Shown here in pieces: positions 16,975-25,910 of a stretch of DNA of 64,000 nt. The DNA lies in the NCBI GenBank assembly GCA_964496875.1, contig CAZCBH010000016.1, positions 1-64,000 of the forward strand, written 5' to 3'. Positions within the stretch are counted from its first letter, which is position 1. Each line of letters opens with the position of its first letter. Source of the DNA: RI-106 sp964496875 (lineage in GTDB: Bacteria; Cyanobacteriota; Vampirovibrionia; Obscuribacterales; Obscuribacteraceae). The notes below the pieces were generated by a model, which saw only the letters and a list, made by a program, of their open reading frames with translations, had not been told where the DNA came from and did not search any database. The translations under genes were made by a program, and so were the position numbers.

Positions 16975-19311
16975 ATGAATATGTTCCAGGTGGAGCCGAC
17001 TGTCCTGGATGAAAGGCACTATACAACAGGAAGAGCGGTGCGACATCAAAAGACCAGTCCTACCCTGCCTGAAGGTGTACCACTTCCTGATCTCGATAAT
17101 AATAGGCTCGTCAACGCTCGTATCGGAGAAGTAACAGTCTATGCCAGGGAGTACGCCCATCACAATCGTGGCAGGCGCGGTACCGATCGAAAGGACTTCA
17201 CCGAGACTATATACTGGAATCCGGTAGTCAAAACGGATGCCACCACCGGTGAAGCAAAGGTCAGTTTCGATTTGAGCGATAGTGTCACCACCTTCAAAGC
17301 TATTGTGGATGGATTTACCCAGGATGGAACCCTGGGTAGCACCGAAGCCTCTATAGAAGCGGTAAATCCATTCTATGCCGAAGCGAAGCTTCCGCTGGAA
17401 GTCACCGAGGGCGATCGCATACTGCTGCCGCTCAATCTTGTAAACTCCACCTCCGATAGACTGGAAGCTCTCTCTTTCGAGACCGATTTAAACGGTGATT
17501 CTGTCGTTTCTTCCCTTTCGAACGCCAGGACTGACCTTGGCGCCGGTGAGAGGCTTCGCTGTCTGCAGCCGATTGAAGTAGGCAAGCTCAAAGGCTCGCA
17601 TAGTTTCACTATAGTGGCCCGGGCCGGTCAATATAAGGATCGCGTTGAAAGGAAGCTTTCAGTCAAGCCCCGGGGCTTCCCTCAAGAAACCGGTATAGCC
17701 GGTCTTTTGAAGCCGAATCAATCGGTAGAGAAAGAGCTTCTTTTGTCCCAGGAGATAGTTCCCGGCAGCCTCGAAGTGAAGGGCGCCCTCTATGCCACTC
17801 CGGTGGGTCAGCTTAACGCTGCTCTAGAGCGCATGATCCTGGACCCGTATGGCTGTTTCGAACAGTGTAGCTCGACCAGCTATCCGCTCACCATGGCGCA
17901 GCAGTACTTCCTGTCCCATTCCAATGTGGACCCTTCCTGGATAGAAAAATCCAGAGAAAAGCTGACCGATGGCTATAAAAGGCTGGTCAGCTACTGGTGT
18001 CCCGACCGCGGCTACGAATGGTTCGGTCACAACCCCGGGCATGAAGCTTTGACTGCCTTCGGCTTGATGCACTTCAAAGATATGGCCAAAGTCCGGGAGG
18101 TAGATCAGAAAATGGTCTCTACGACAAGAGCCTGGCTGATGAAGCAGAAAGATGGCAAGGGTGGTTTTAACCACAGGACAAGGGGGCTGCATAATTGGAC
18201 CGCCGATAGTGATAGCTCGAACACCTATATCGTCTGGGCTTTGTTAGAATCCGGCGAACCGATCAGCAGTCTGAAGAATGAACTGGAAAGGGTCAAGACT
18301 GTGGCGTTCAAAAGTGATGACAGCTATGTCATTGCCCTCGGTGCCAACGCTCTCTATATGGGTGGCGAGAAAGCTGCCGCTTGCCAGCTCATGAAGAGGC
18401 TTGCAGAAAGGCAGTTGCAAGATGGCAGTGTCGACAAGGCTAAGAATTCTATTGTGGGTAGCAATGGGAACTCTTTGAAAGTTGAAGGCACCGCCCTGGC
18501 GAGTCTTGCCTGGTTGCGAGATCAGTCCTTCAGCGATAATCTCGTCCGGAGCATGAAGTACCTTACCGAGTCCTGTCGCTCGGGCCGCTATGGCTCGACC
18601 CAGGCTACGGTGCTGGCTCTCAAAGCCATAGTCGCTTATGACAAAATGACAGCCAGAGTAAAAGCGCCAGGCAGGTATCGAGTCAGTGTTGACGGTAAGC
18701 CGGTTGGCAATTGGATCGCTTTTGACGAGAAGGCCGAAGGCGAGTTGAAACTGCCTGATATCGGCAATGTACTCAAGGCTGGCAAGCATAAGATCACCTT
18801 GACCATGGAAGGTGGTGCTCCCATGCCCTTTTCTCTGGTGGCGAACTATAATACGCCGACACCGGTTTCGTCAGACAAGTGCAAAGTGTCCATCGATGTG
18901 AAACTTGCTGAGACGAAGGTTAGAGAAGGAGCGACTGTCGATGCCACCGTTATACTTGCAAATCTATCTAAAGATTCCGTACCTTCCCCGCTGGCTATTG
19001 TTGGTATTCCTGGTGGTCTGGAGCCTCGTTATGATCAGCTCAAGGAGCTGGTCAAAAAAGAGACCATCGATGCCTACGAGGTAAAAGGTAGAGAGCTGGT
19101 TCTTTACTGGCGAGGTTTGCAAGCCGGCGAGAAGGTGGTTGTACCGATCAATTTAGTTGCCGCCGTTCCCGGTACTTATAAAGGCACTGCCAGCCGGGCT
19201 TATCTCTATTATGGCGATGAGAACAAGCACTGGCTGGACGGTCTGGATATCGAGATTATTCCAAAAAAAGTCGAGATTGCAAGCGGGCTCAATTCCGAAT
19301 CTTCAAAGTGA
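16975..19311 (+). CDS. Alpha-2-macroglobulin-family protein, C-terminal part with thioester motif
   Basis: This continuation lies in the same frame as the upstream half and ends in TGA. It carries the central region (FTETIYWNPVVKTDATTGEA, the usual bait/MG7 border), the thioester motif GCFEQC with Cys at 17854-17856 and Gln at 17863-17865 (CxEQ spacing kept, compare CGEQ or CLEQ), the alpha-helical thioester toroid (YGCFEQCSSTSYPL to about 18600) and a C-terminal receptor-like beta domain. If translated alone it could start at ATG 16975, which has GGAAGGA at 16959-16965, or at GTG 16957. It would then have no signal peptide and would stay in the cytoplasm, which argues that function needs both parts in one chain. 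Stop codons of this gene and of the next, opposing gene abut at 19311/19312. Confidence 0.8.
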   Translation: MNMFQVEPTVLDERHYTTGRAVRHQKTSPTLPEGVPLPDLDNNRLVNARIGEVTVYAREYAHHNRGRRGTDRKDFTETIYWNPVVKTDATTGEAKVSFDLSDSVTTFKAIVDGFTQDGTLGSTEASIEAVNPFYAEAKLPLEVTEGDRILLPLNLVNSTSDRLEALSFETDLNGDSVVSSLSNARTDLGAGERLRCLQPIEVGKLKGSHSFTIVARAGQYKDRVERKLSVKPRGFPQETGIAGLLKPNQSVEKELLLSQEIVPGSLEVKGALYATPVGQLNAALERMILDPYGCFEQCSSTSYPLTMAQQYFLSHSNVDPSWIEKSREKLTDGYKRLVSYWCPDRGYEWFGHNPGHEALTAFGLMHFKDMAKVREVDQKMVSTTRAWLMKQKDGKGGFNHRTRGLHNWTADSDSSNTYIVWALLESGEPISSLKNELERVKTVAFKSDDSYVIALGANALYMGGEKAAACQLMKRLAERQLQDGSVDKAKNSIVGSNGNSLKVEGTALASLAWLRDQSFSDNLVRSMKYLTESCRSGRYGSTQATVLALKAIVAYDKMTARVKAPGRYRVSVDGKPVGNWIAFDEKAEGELKLPDIGNVLKAGKHKITLTMEGGAPMPFSLVANYNTPTPVSSDKCKVSIDVKLAETKVREGATVDATVILANLSKDSVPSPLAIVGIPGGLEPRYDQLKELVKKETIDAYEVKGRELVLYWRGLQAGEKVVVPINLVAAVPGTYKGTASRAYLYYGDENKHWLDGLDIEIIPKKVEIASGLNSESSK

Positions 19312-20520
19312 TTAACGAATATCGAATTTCGCGAGCTCCTTTCTGGCAAAGCCTGAGACATCTTGATCCGGATCGTTTCTGAGAGCCCAGAGCAGCTCTA
19401 GCGGACAGCTCTCGTTTTTGATCAGGTTCTGTTTGACTTCGGTGGTCTTGTCGTTGACGAGACCCCAGAGAACATCGATAGGTGATTTCGAATTGCGGGC
19501 CACGGCTGCGCGCACCAGGGTGTCAGGATGAGAGGCCAGCTCTGCCAGGCGCTCAATCGGGGTGGAATGTCTCTGGGCCATCATACGCAGAAACTCTATC
19601 GCCTCGTGGGCACCGCTGGCGGTGATCGGTGCCTCCTGAGCCTTCTTTATTTTGCTGTTCTCCTTCGAAAGCGCCGGCAGATCATTTACCGTGTTTACCT
19701 TTCGCCGGTCTTTTATGGGCTCCAGACCGGCTTTCTTGCGCCGTTCATTCAAGACTTCATAGGCTCGAAGCGATACCAGGGGATTGCCGTCTTTGAGCAG
19801 ATCCACAACCAGATCCGAGGTCAGCTCCGGATTGTCCAGGGCCGCCAGCTTGACGTGACCGTCGTGGTCTTTGATCAACTTGGCAAGAATCGGTTTCGAT
19901 GCTCTTTGATTGCCCGCCACCGCACTGCGAATGGACGCATCCGGATTCTGGGCGAGCCACATCAGGGTCGATTCGGTGGTGCCGCTCGAGCGGGCTATTT
20001 CTAGTAGTCCGCTATTGGTGGCTTGTTTAAAAGGATTACTTGAAGTAGGAAAGTCTGCGGTTTCGTCAGGGACCAGGGAGCCTGCGCTACTGTCTTCTGT
20101 TGAACGGTCAGTCTTGCCGCTGTCTTCCTTTATAGTGGGATTTTTTGTACCGCTTATAGATTCCGATAGAGAGGTTATAAGGTTCTCTGCCGCTTTTCTG
20201 CCGCTATTGTTGTGATTAGAGTTTGTGGGTCTCTCTCGTTTTTCCGTCTCTTCTTCGAAAGTTTCTTGGGCTACCTGATCTATGATGGCTTCCATCTCGT
20301 TGACGGTCAGCATGTGGGCGGCAATGATCTCGTCGGTGAGCATTGAGTTTTCGCTCACCTCCCACTCATCGGCCAGGCAGGTCGTCCAGTCGTGGTCGGC
20401 CGGCATCGTCGGGATGACTTTGTCATCCTGCTTCTTTTCACTCGAGCTATGAAGCGACCCCGGCCCATCCTCTGGGACAGGGAACTTCTTCTCCGGTAGC
20501 GATTTGTCCCTATCGTTCAT
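19312..20520 (-). CDS. Leucine-rich-variant (LRV/HEAT-like) repeat protein
   Basis: The 402-residue protein has no signal peptide. About 170 N-terminal residues are polar and acidic, probably disordered. From about 170 to the C-terminus it contains LRV/HEAT-like helical repeats in two blocks, e.g. LMWLAQNPDASIRSAVAGN, LAELASHPDTLVRAAVARN and LLWALRNDPDQDVSGFARKEL, separated by a charged linker. The LA-x-(H/N)P-D-x-x-V/I-R-x-A-V-A-x-N pattern is characteristic of LRV repeats. Such repeats form protein-binding scaffolds, and no enzyme motif is seen. It converges on the macroglobulin gene with no base between the two stops. The partner is unknown. Confidence 0.7.
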   Translation of the reverse strand: MNDRDKSLPEKKFPVPEDGPGSLHSSSEKKQDDKVIPTMPADHDWTTCLADEWEVSENSMLTDEIIAAHMLTVNEMEAIIDQVAQETFEEETEKRERPTNSNHNNSGRKAAENLITSLSESISGTKNPTIKEDSGKTDRSTEDSSAGSLVPDETADFPTSSNPFKQATNSGLLEIARSSGTTESTLMWLAQNPDASIRSAVAGNQRASKPILAKLIKDHDGHVKLAALDNPELTSDLVVDLLKDGNPLVSLRAYEVLNERRKKAGLEPIKDRRKVNTVNDLPALSKENSKIKKAQEAPITASGAHEAIEFLRMMAQRHSTPIERLAELASHPDTLVRAAVARNSKSPIDVLWGLVNDKTTEVKQNLIKNESCPLELLWALRNDPDQDVSGFARKELAKFDIR

Positions 20521-20973
20521 CTAGCCAACTTCTATAGCAACTCTGCTCTCCCTCAAGTCATCAGTCTGATGGATGCAAAGGAATCAACCCGGGATAACCG
20601 GGCTTATTCAAGCTATCAATAGAATCTATCTACTCCCACATTTCCCATGCTAAGCGCAGATACGCAATTCGGGGTATTGGAAATTCAATAATTTTGTATA
20701 GGTTATCCCTTGTTTTGATTAAATCAGGCTCTGTAAGCGCCGATAGGATGCGGTTTATTTGGTTTAGCGTACAAAAATATAAGTTTCACGTACTACATTG
20801 TCAGATTTGATGGGCAAGAATGAAAGTAGGAATAGAGGTTCGTTACTATGGTGTCTAACACTTAGTACATTTTAAATGCCTATAGCCTTTGTTGGCCATT
20901 CGCTGCCCCGAGTTACCCTTTCCCATAAGGTCATTTGATTGACTGAGAATTCCTTGCAAATCGAAGTTGTTTT
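20521..20973. other. Long intergenic region between divergent genes
   Basis: The 453 bp separate the LRV gene (minus) from a TPR gene (plus). A+T-rich toward the right, it holds a small perfect hairpin CCCGG-GATAA-CCGGG at 20588-20602 and a tiny frame of 17 codons at 20569 that I do not call a gene. CGTAC recurs near 20769 and 20793. I see no convincing -35/-10 pair and no Shine-Dalgarno before the TPR gene. Regulatory content is likely but undefined. Confidence 0.5.
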
Positions 20974-21897
20974 ATGAAAGCAGAAACCATACCAGAACTG
21001 ATCAAATTCTTGAGCATTCAAGAACAGGCCCTTGGTAAACAAAGTCCGGAAGTAGCCTGCACGGTTTCCAAACTGGCAGACCTATATATGGATAAAGGCT
21101 TGCTCGATGATGCCGAGAAGTTATATCAAAGAGCGCTCGAGATTAGAGAACGGGCTATCGGTCCGCATAATCGCGAAGCTGAAGAGACCAGGAATAGCCT
21201 GGCTCGTATCAAAGCGATCCGCAAAGAGGATATTATCCCTCCGACTCCGGTCTATGCCGGGACAAGCTCGAGCTCCGGCCATGCCAGTGTGAACCAGGGT
21301 CAGAATTTGAACTTCGGTACCGGAGGCGGCTTTGGTACGGGCTCGGCCGCAGGTACAAATACAGGAACCGGCAACCCTGCCGTAGATTCTTCCACATCTC
21401 TGGATATGGTCTCGGATACGCCATATACATTGAATGCCCAGAATCTTGCCGAAAAAGTAAAAGAGATGGAACTCGAAGTTGAGCTGATTCGTCAGGTCTC
21501 CGGCTCTGAATCTCTGCAACTGGCCGATTGTCTGACCAAGCTTGCCGACCTCTATTGTCGTACCAAATTGTACGAGGCTATGGAGCCTCTTCTGATAGAG
21601 TCTTTGAAGATAAGAGAAGCCCAGCTTGGCACCGATCACTTTCTAGTGGCCAACAGTCTCAAGAACCTGGCGCGACTGTATTATTTTCAGAGCAAGTACA
21701 CGGTCTCCAAGCCCCTTTTCGAAGCGGCGATCACTATTCGCAAAAGCCTCTTCGGACCCAGGCACCCCAAGGTGGCCGAGGCCCTCACTCAATACGCCAA
21801 GTTGCTACGCAAAATGAAGCGTATAGAAGAAGCCCAGACCATCGACCAGGAAGTGCACAGTATCAGAGCCCGGCATGGGACCTGGCACCGATTGTAA
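20974..21897 (+). CDS. TPR protein (kinesin-light-chain-type repeats)
   Basis: The 307-residue protein holds two TPR blocks. The first (about 5-80) includes LADLYMDKGLLDDAEKLYQRALEIRERAIGPHN. The second (about 155-300) includes LADLYCRTKLYEAMEPLLIESLKIREAQLGTDH and two more units. Long 42-residue repeats ending in GxxHxxVA are typical of kinesin-light-chain-like TPRs. A Ser/Gly/Thr/Asn-rich linker (about 90-135) joins them. No signal peptide is present, unlike the other TPR proteins of the window. Its stop is 10 bp from the opposing MTHFR-fusion gene. It is presumably a binding scaffold with no identifiable ligand. Confidence 0.8.
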   Translation: MKAETIPELIKFLSIQEQALGKQSPEVACTVSKLADLYMDKGLLDDAEKLYQRALEIRERAIGPHNREAEETRNSLARIKAIRKEDIIPPTPVYAGTSSSSGHASVNQGQNLNFGTGGGFGTGSAAGTNTGTGNPAVDSSTSLDMVSDTPYTLNAQNLAEKVKEMELEVELIRQVSGSESLQLADCLTKLADLYCRTKLYEAMEPLLIESLKIREAQLGTDHFLVANSLKNLARLYYFQSKYTVSKPLFEAAITIRKSLFGPRHPKVAEALTQYAKLLRKMKRIEEAQTIDQEVHSIRARHGTWHRL

Positions 21898-21907
21898 TTT
21901 CGGCTTG

Positions 21908-23938
21908 CTATTTTTGCGACACGGACTTAGATTCAGATTGAGACTTAGTCAGTTTCAGTCGTCTGGTCAGATCGCACATGTCCTCATATCTGCCGAAAGA
22001 AGGTACTAGATAAGTGCCCTGGCAGATGTCGCGTACTTGTTCTAACAAAGCTTCGGCCAGCTCCAGGCCGATGCGGGCCCCTTGATCGCCCGCTTTGGCC
22101 ATGGCGGCTCGGATCTTGTCCGGGATAGATATTCCCGGCACCTCGTTATGAAGATATTCGGCGTGTTTAGAAGAATGGAGCGGCATGATCCCCACCAGAA
22201 TCGGGACCGGACAATCGCCGAACTCATCTAGAAAGTCCGACAGGTCGCTTACCTGATAGATAGGCTGGGTCATAACAAAGTGGGCGCCGGCTTCGAGCTT
22301 GCGCTTGAATCTATCCAGCTCCAGTTTTCTATCTTCGTGGGTGCAGTTGAGAGCGCAGCCGATGGAGAGATTGGTCGGTTTGCCTATGGTATTACCGGCA
22401 ATGTCTTTGCCCTGATTGAGCTGGGAAATTATTCGAATCAGTCCAATAGAATCGACATCGTAGACGGCGGTGGCATGGGCATAATTGCCCAGAGCCGGCG
22501 GGTCTCCGGTGAGGGCTAAGATATTTCGGATACCGAGAGCCTGGCAGCCCAGAAGGTCCGCCTGGATTCCCATCAAGTTTCTGTCTCTGGTGGTGAAGTG
22601 TATTATGGTTTCGATTCCGACTTTGTTGCTTATCAGCTGGCAGGAGGCAAGGGATGACATTCTCACCCTGGCCATCGGGCTGTCGCCGACGTTTATGGAA
22701 TCAGCGCCGCTTTCATAGAGCATCGCCGCCGCTTTGAGCAGCTTCTTGGTTACGGCTCCTTTTGGAGGATCCAATTCAACACTGACGAAAAAATCCTTTT
22801 TCTTCTCTTCGCTGTCTTTGAGGGCTTGAAGGCGTATCCGTAGAGGCTCTCTTTCTGCCGCATCGGTATCATCCTTTGGGTCGACCTCTTGCGAATCTAT
22901 CTCTTCTTGCTCTCTCAGGCTAATAGCAATACCGCCACCCTGGGCGGGGATGTCGGTGAGAGTCGAGCTGCGCGAGTGCGGTTTGGAATTAGCGATGTAG
23001 CGATCCATGCTCTTTCTCATGGCCGCTATGTGTTCGGGTGTGGTACCACAACAGCCACCAACTACTTTTGAGCCCGCTCTGATATAAGGATCCACATAAG
23101 AGGCGCAGTAATCGGGAGGGCTGACATATTTGAAGTGACCTTCGCTCATGCTCGGTTGTCCGGCGTTGGGCAAACTCGAATACCCCAGTAGATGAAGGTC
23201 TTTGCGACGGGCTAGAGTGGAGGTCATTTTCAAGAGCGCGTCGAAGACCGGTCCGGGACCGGCACCACAGTTGATACCGATTATCTCCGGTGCGTCTTCG
23301 CCTAGATTGTCGAACAGTCTTGATACATCCTCCGGGGTGATTCCGAAGAAAGTGTGACCTTCCGGAGAGAAGCTCACCTGGGCCACCACAGGTAGGTCGC
23401 AAATAGAACGCGCCGCTTTGACCGCCACGGTCAACTCTTCTATGGAGGACATGGTCTCGATGGTGAAAAGATCTACGCCGCCGGCTAGAAGTCCGTCCAT
23501 CTGTTCGCGAAAGACCTCGAATAGGGTAGCTTCCCGGGTGTCGCCGATGGGGGGCATCAGCCTGCCGGTCGGTCCGACCGAGCCTGCTATGAAAGCCGGC
23601 ACTCCGGCAATTTCCCGGGCGTTTCTCGCCACCTTGGCGGCCCAGACGTTGATGTTCCAGACATCGTTCTCAAGACCAAAATTGGCGAGCTTGAACTTAT
23701 TGGCGCCGAAAGAGTTGGTGGTAATTATCTCGGCGCCGGCGTTCAGATACTCTACATGGATATCCTGGACCAGCTCTTTGTTGGTCAGATTGAGGTGCTC
23801 GAAGCTGGCGTCCGGTGAGGCGCCCCGGGAATAGAGCAGGGTGCCGATACCGCCGTCAGCCAGAAGCGGTCTTTCTTTGACGGCTTTAATGAAAGGACTG
23901 GCAAATCTAGATTGGCTGGCAGACTTGGAACTGGGCAT
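21908..23938 (-). CDS. Bifunctional homocysteine S-methyltransferase / methylenetetrahydrofolate reductase
   Basis: The 676-residue protein joins two enzymes. Residues about 15-325 form a zinc-dependent homocysteine methyltransferase barrel (LLADGGIGTLLYSRG; ITTNSFGAN; zinc cysteines C296-C297 in VGGCCGTTPEH plus INCGAGPG). Residues about 380-650 form a 5,10-methylenetetrahydrofolate reductase: VSVELDPPKG at the start, HFTTRDRNLMGIQADLLG, ILALTGDPPALG, and THxxRKLELDRFKRKLEAGAHFVMTQP. This is the YitJ-type fusion. The reductase makes 5-methyl-THF, the methyl donor for MetH at 10 kb, and may feed its own first domain. The window thus has two routes from homocysteine to methionine. The gene is transcribed away from lepA. 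Confidence 0.92.
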   Translation of the reverse strand: MPSSKSASQSRFASPFIKAVKERPLLADGGIGTLLYSRGASPDASFEHLNLTNKELVQDIHVEYLNAGAEIITTNSFGANKFKLANFGLENDVWNINVWAAKVARNAREIAGVPAFIAGSVGPTGRLMPPIGDTREATLFEVFREQMDGLLAGGVDLFTIETMSSIEELTVAVKAARSICDLPVVAQVSFSPEGHTFFGITPEDVSRLFDNLGEDAPEIIGINCGAGPGPVFDALLKMTSTLARRKDLHLLGYSSLPNAGQPSMSEGHFKYVSPPDYCASYVDPYIRAGSKVVGGCCGTTPEHIAAMRKSMDRYIANSKPHSRSSTLTDIPAQGGGIAISLREQEEIDSQEVDPKDDTDAAEREPLRIRLQALKDSEEKKKDFFVSVELDPPKGAVTKKLLKAAAMLYESGADSINVGDSPMARVRMSSLASCQLISNKVGIETIIHFTTRDRNLMGIQADLLGCQALGIRNILALTGDPPALGNYAHATAVYDVDSIGLIRIISQLNQGKDIAGNTIGKPTNLSIGCALNCTHEDRKLELDRFKRKLEAGAHFVMTQPIYQVSDLSDFLDEFGDCPVPILVGIMPLHSSKHAEYLHNEVPGISIPDKIRAAMAKAGDQGARIGLELAEALLEQVRDICQGTYLVPSFGRYEDMCDLTRRLKLTKSQSESKSVSQK

Positions 23939-24017
23939 CAGGCGTCCTCTCCCTTTTTGAAGAACGCCAATTTTAACACGCTCTTATATATGACTCTAAC
24001 CGGCTCGTTACTCTTTC

Positions 24018-24045
24018 TTACAACCGCTATCTAGTTATTTATATT
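24018..24045 (+). promoter_or_regulatory. Possible lepA promoter
   Basis: TATATT at 24040-24045 is a good -10 match, with a weak -35 TTACAA at 24018-24023 and a 16-bp spacer. It lies in the A+T-rich gap between the divergent MTHFR-fusion gene and lepA. Confidence 0.3.
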
Positions 24046-24090
24046 AATTGATAAGATCTGCTGGTGTTTTTCCGCGGATGTAACTGCCTC

Positions 24091-25902
24091 GTGCCAACTG
24101 ATCCCCAGCTAATCAGAAATTTTTCCATTATTGCCCACATCGACCATGGTAAATCGACCCTGGCCGACAGGCTGCTCGAGTTCACCGGAACAATTGAACA
24201 GCGGGCTATGCAGGATCAGGTACTCGATACCATGGATATCGAGCGCGAAAGAGGCATTACCATCAAAGCCCAGCCGGCGCGCATGGACTATAAAGCCAAG
24301 GACGGCAAGACCTATGTGCTCAATCTTATCGATACGCCCGGGCACGTTGATTTTGGCTATGAAGTCTCTCGAAGCCTTGAAGCCTGCGAAGGGGCGTTGT
24401 TAATCGTCGATGCCACCCAGGGGGTGGAAGCTCAGACCCTGGCCAACGTGCACCTGGCTGTGGAGAGCAATCTGGAAATTGTCCCTGTAATCAACAAAAT
24501 CGACCTGCCCAGCGCAGATCCGGAGAGAATCAGACAAGAGATCGAGGACGTCATCGGCTGGCCCGCAGACAACGCCGTAGAGACCAGTGCCAAGAACAAT
24601 ATCGGTATCGAAGATGTGCTGGAGGCTATAGTCCGGGATGTGCCGCCTCCCAAGAACAATCATGATAAGCCTTTGCGAGCTCTGGTTTTTGATAGTTTCT
24701 ACGACAGCTACCGGGGCATAATCGTATATTTTCGGGTTCTGGACGGTGCCATTACCGCCAGGGATCGAATAAGATTCATGGCCAACAAGAAAAATTTCGA
24801 GATAACCGAACTGGGTGTCTTGAAGCCTAATCAGGTCAAAGTAGACAGGCTCGGACCCGGAGAGGTCGGTTATCTGGCTGCTTCGATCAAGGACGTCGCC
24901 ACCCTGGTCGGTGATACCATCACCAGTGCGGAGACACCTGCGGCAGAAGCGCTGCCCGGTTATCAGCCCGCTAAGCCCATGGTCTTCGCCGGTATCTATC
25001 CGGTGGACAACGAGCAATATCCCGAGCTTCGCGACGCGCTAGAGAAGCTAAAATTGAACGACTCCAGTCTTTTCTTCGAGCCGGAGAGCTCTGAAGCGCT
25101 TGGTTTCGGGTTTCGATGCGGATTCCTCGGTCTTTTGCATATGGAGATCATTCAGGAACGTCTCGAGCGGGAATACGACCTCAATTTGATCACCACCGCA
25201 CCTTCGGTTATATATAGAGTCACCAAAACCGATGGCAGTGTGATCATGGTCGACAATCCGGCTCTCTTGCCCGATGCTAATCACCGTGAACTTATCGAGG
25301 AGCCGATTGTCACCGCCAATATAATCGTGCCCAACGATTATGTCGGCGCTTTGATGGAACTATGTCAGAGCCGTCGTGGTGTCTATATAGATATGAAGTT
25401 TCTCGATGCCAGGCGTAATCTGTTGATATACGAGATGCCGCTGTCTGAAATCATCACTGATTTCTACGATCAGCTCAAATCCCGCTCTCGGGGCTACGCC
25501 AGTCTTGATTATCAATTTCTCGATTATCGCTCTTCTAAATTAGTCAAACTCGATGTCCTCATAGCAGGCGACCCGGTGGACGCGCTCTCGGCTATTGTTC
25601 ATGCCGACAAGGCCGCCAGTTACGGCAGACATCTGGCGGTCAAGCTAAAGAACGTGATTCCGCGCCAGATGTTCGAAGTGCCTATTCAGGCGGCCATCGG
25701 CGGCAAGATCGTTGCTCGTACCAATGTCTCTGCCCAGAGAAAGAACGTTCTCGCCAAGTGTTATGGTGGTGATATCTCTCGAAAACGTAAACTTCTGGAG
25801 AAGCAGAAGGAAGGTAAGAAGCGCATGAAGTCCGTGGGAAGGATAGAGATTCCCCAGGAAGCATTTATGGCTTTGCTCAAAATCGATTCGGAGACTTCCT
25901 GA
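24091..25902 (+). CDS. lepA: Elongation factor 4 (LepA)
   Basis: This 603-residue translational GTPase back-translocates or helps remodel stalled ribosomes. G-domain motifs are IIAHIDHGKST (G1), GITIK (G2 region), DTPGHVDF (G3) and NKIDLP (G4). The EF-G-like domains III and V and the LepA-specific C-terminal domain (KLVKLDVLIAGDPVDALSAIVH...GRHLAVKLK...RKRKLLEKQKEGKKRMK) follow. I prefer the GTG at 24091 (VPTDPQLIRNFSIIAHIDHG), which gives the usual length; a GTG nine codons upstream at 24064 is the alternative. The stop is 8 bp from the end of the convergent CPBP protease gene. Confidence 0.97.
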   Translation: MPTDPQLIRNFSIIAHIDHGKSTLADRLLEFTGTIEQRAMQDQVLDTMDIERERGITIKAQPARMDYKAKDGKTYVLNLIDTPGHVDFGYEVSRSLEACEGALLIVDATQGVEAQTLANVHLAVESNLEIVPVINKIDLPSADPERIRQEIEDVIGWPADNAVETSAKNNIGIEDVLEAIVRDVPPPKNNHDKPLRALVFDSFYDSYRGIIVYFRVLDGAITARDRIRFMANKKNFEITELGVLKPNQVKVDRLGPGEVGYLAASIKDVATLVGDTITSAETPAAEALPGYQPAKPMVFAGIYPVDNEQYPELRDALEKLKLNDSSLFFEPESSEALGFGFRCGFLGLLHMEIIQERLEREYDLNLITTAPSVIYRVTKTDGSVIMVDNPALLPDANHRELIEEPIVTANIIVPNDYVGALMELCQSRRGVYIDMKFLDARRNLLIYEMPLSEIITDFYDQLKSRSRGYASLDYQFLDYRSSKLVKLDVLIAGDPVDALSAIVHADKAASYGRHLAVKLKNVIPRQMFEVPIQAAIGGKIVARTNVSAQRKNVLAKCYGGDISRKRKLLEKQKEGKKRMKSVGRIEIPQEAFMALLKIDSETS

Positions 25903-25910
25903 TCGCCATC

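Noticed and set aside
16933..19311. Reassignment of TAG to an amino acid in this genome
   Set aside because: Several well-supported genes end in TAG (PstS-like at 9967-9969, GT2 at 32108-32110, lnt at 36689-36691, maf at 44681-44683), so TAG works as a stop.
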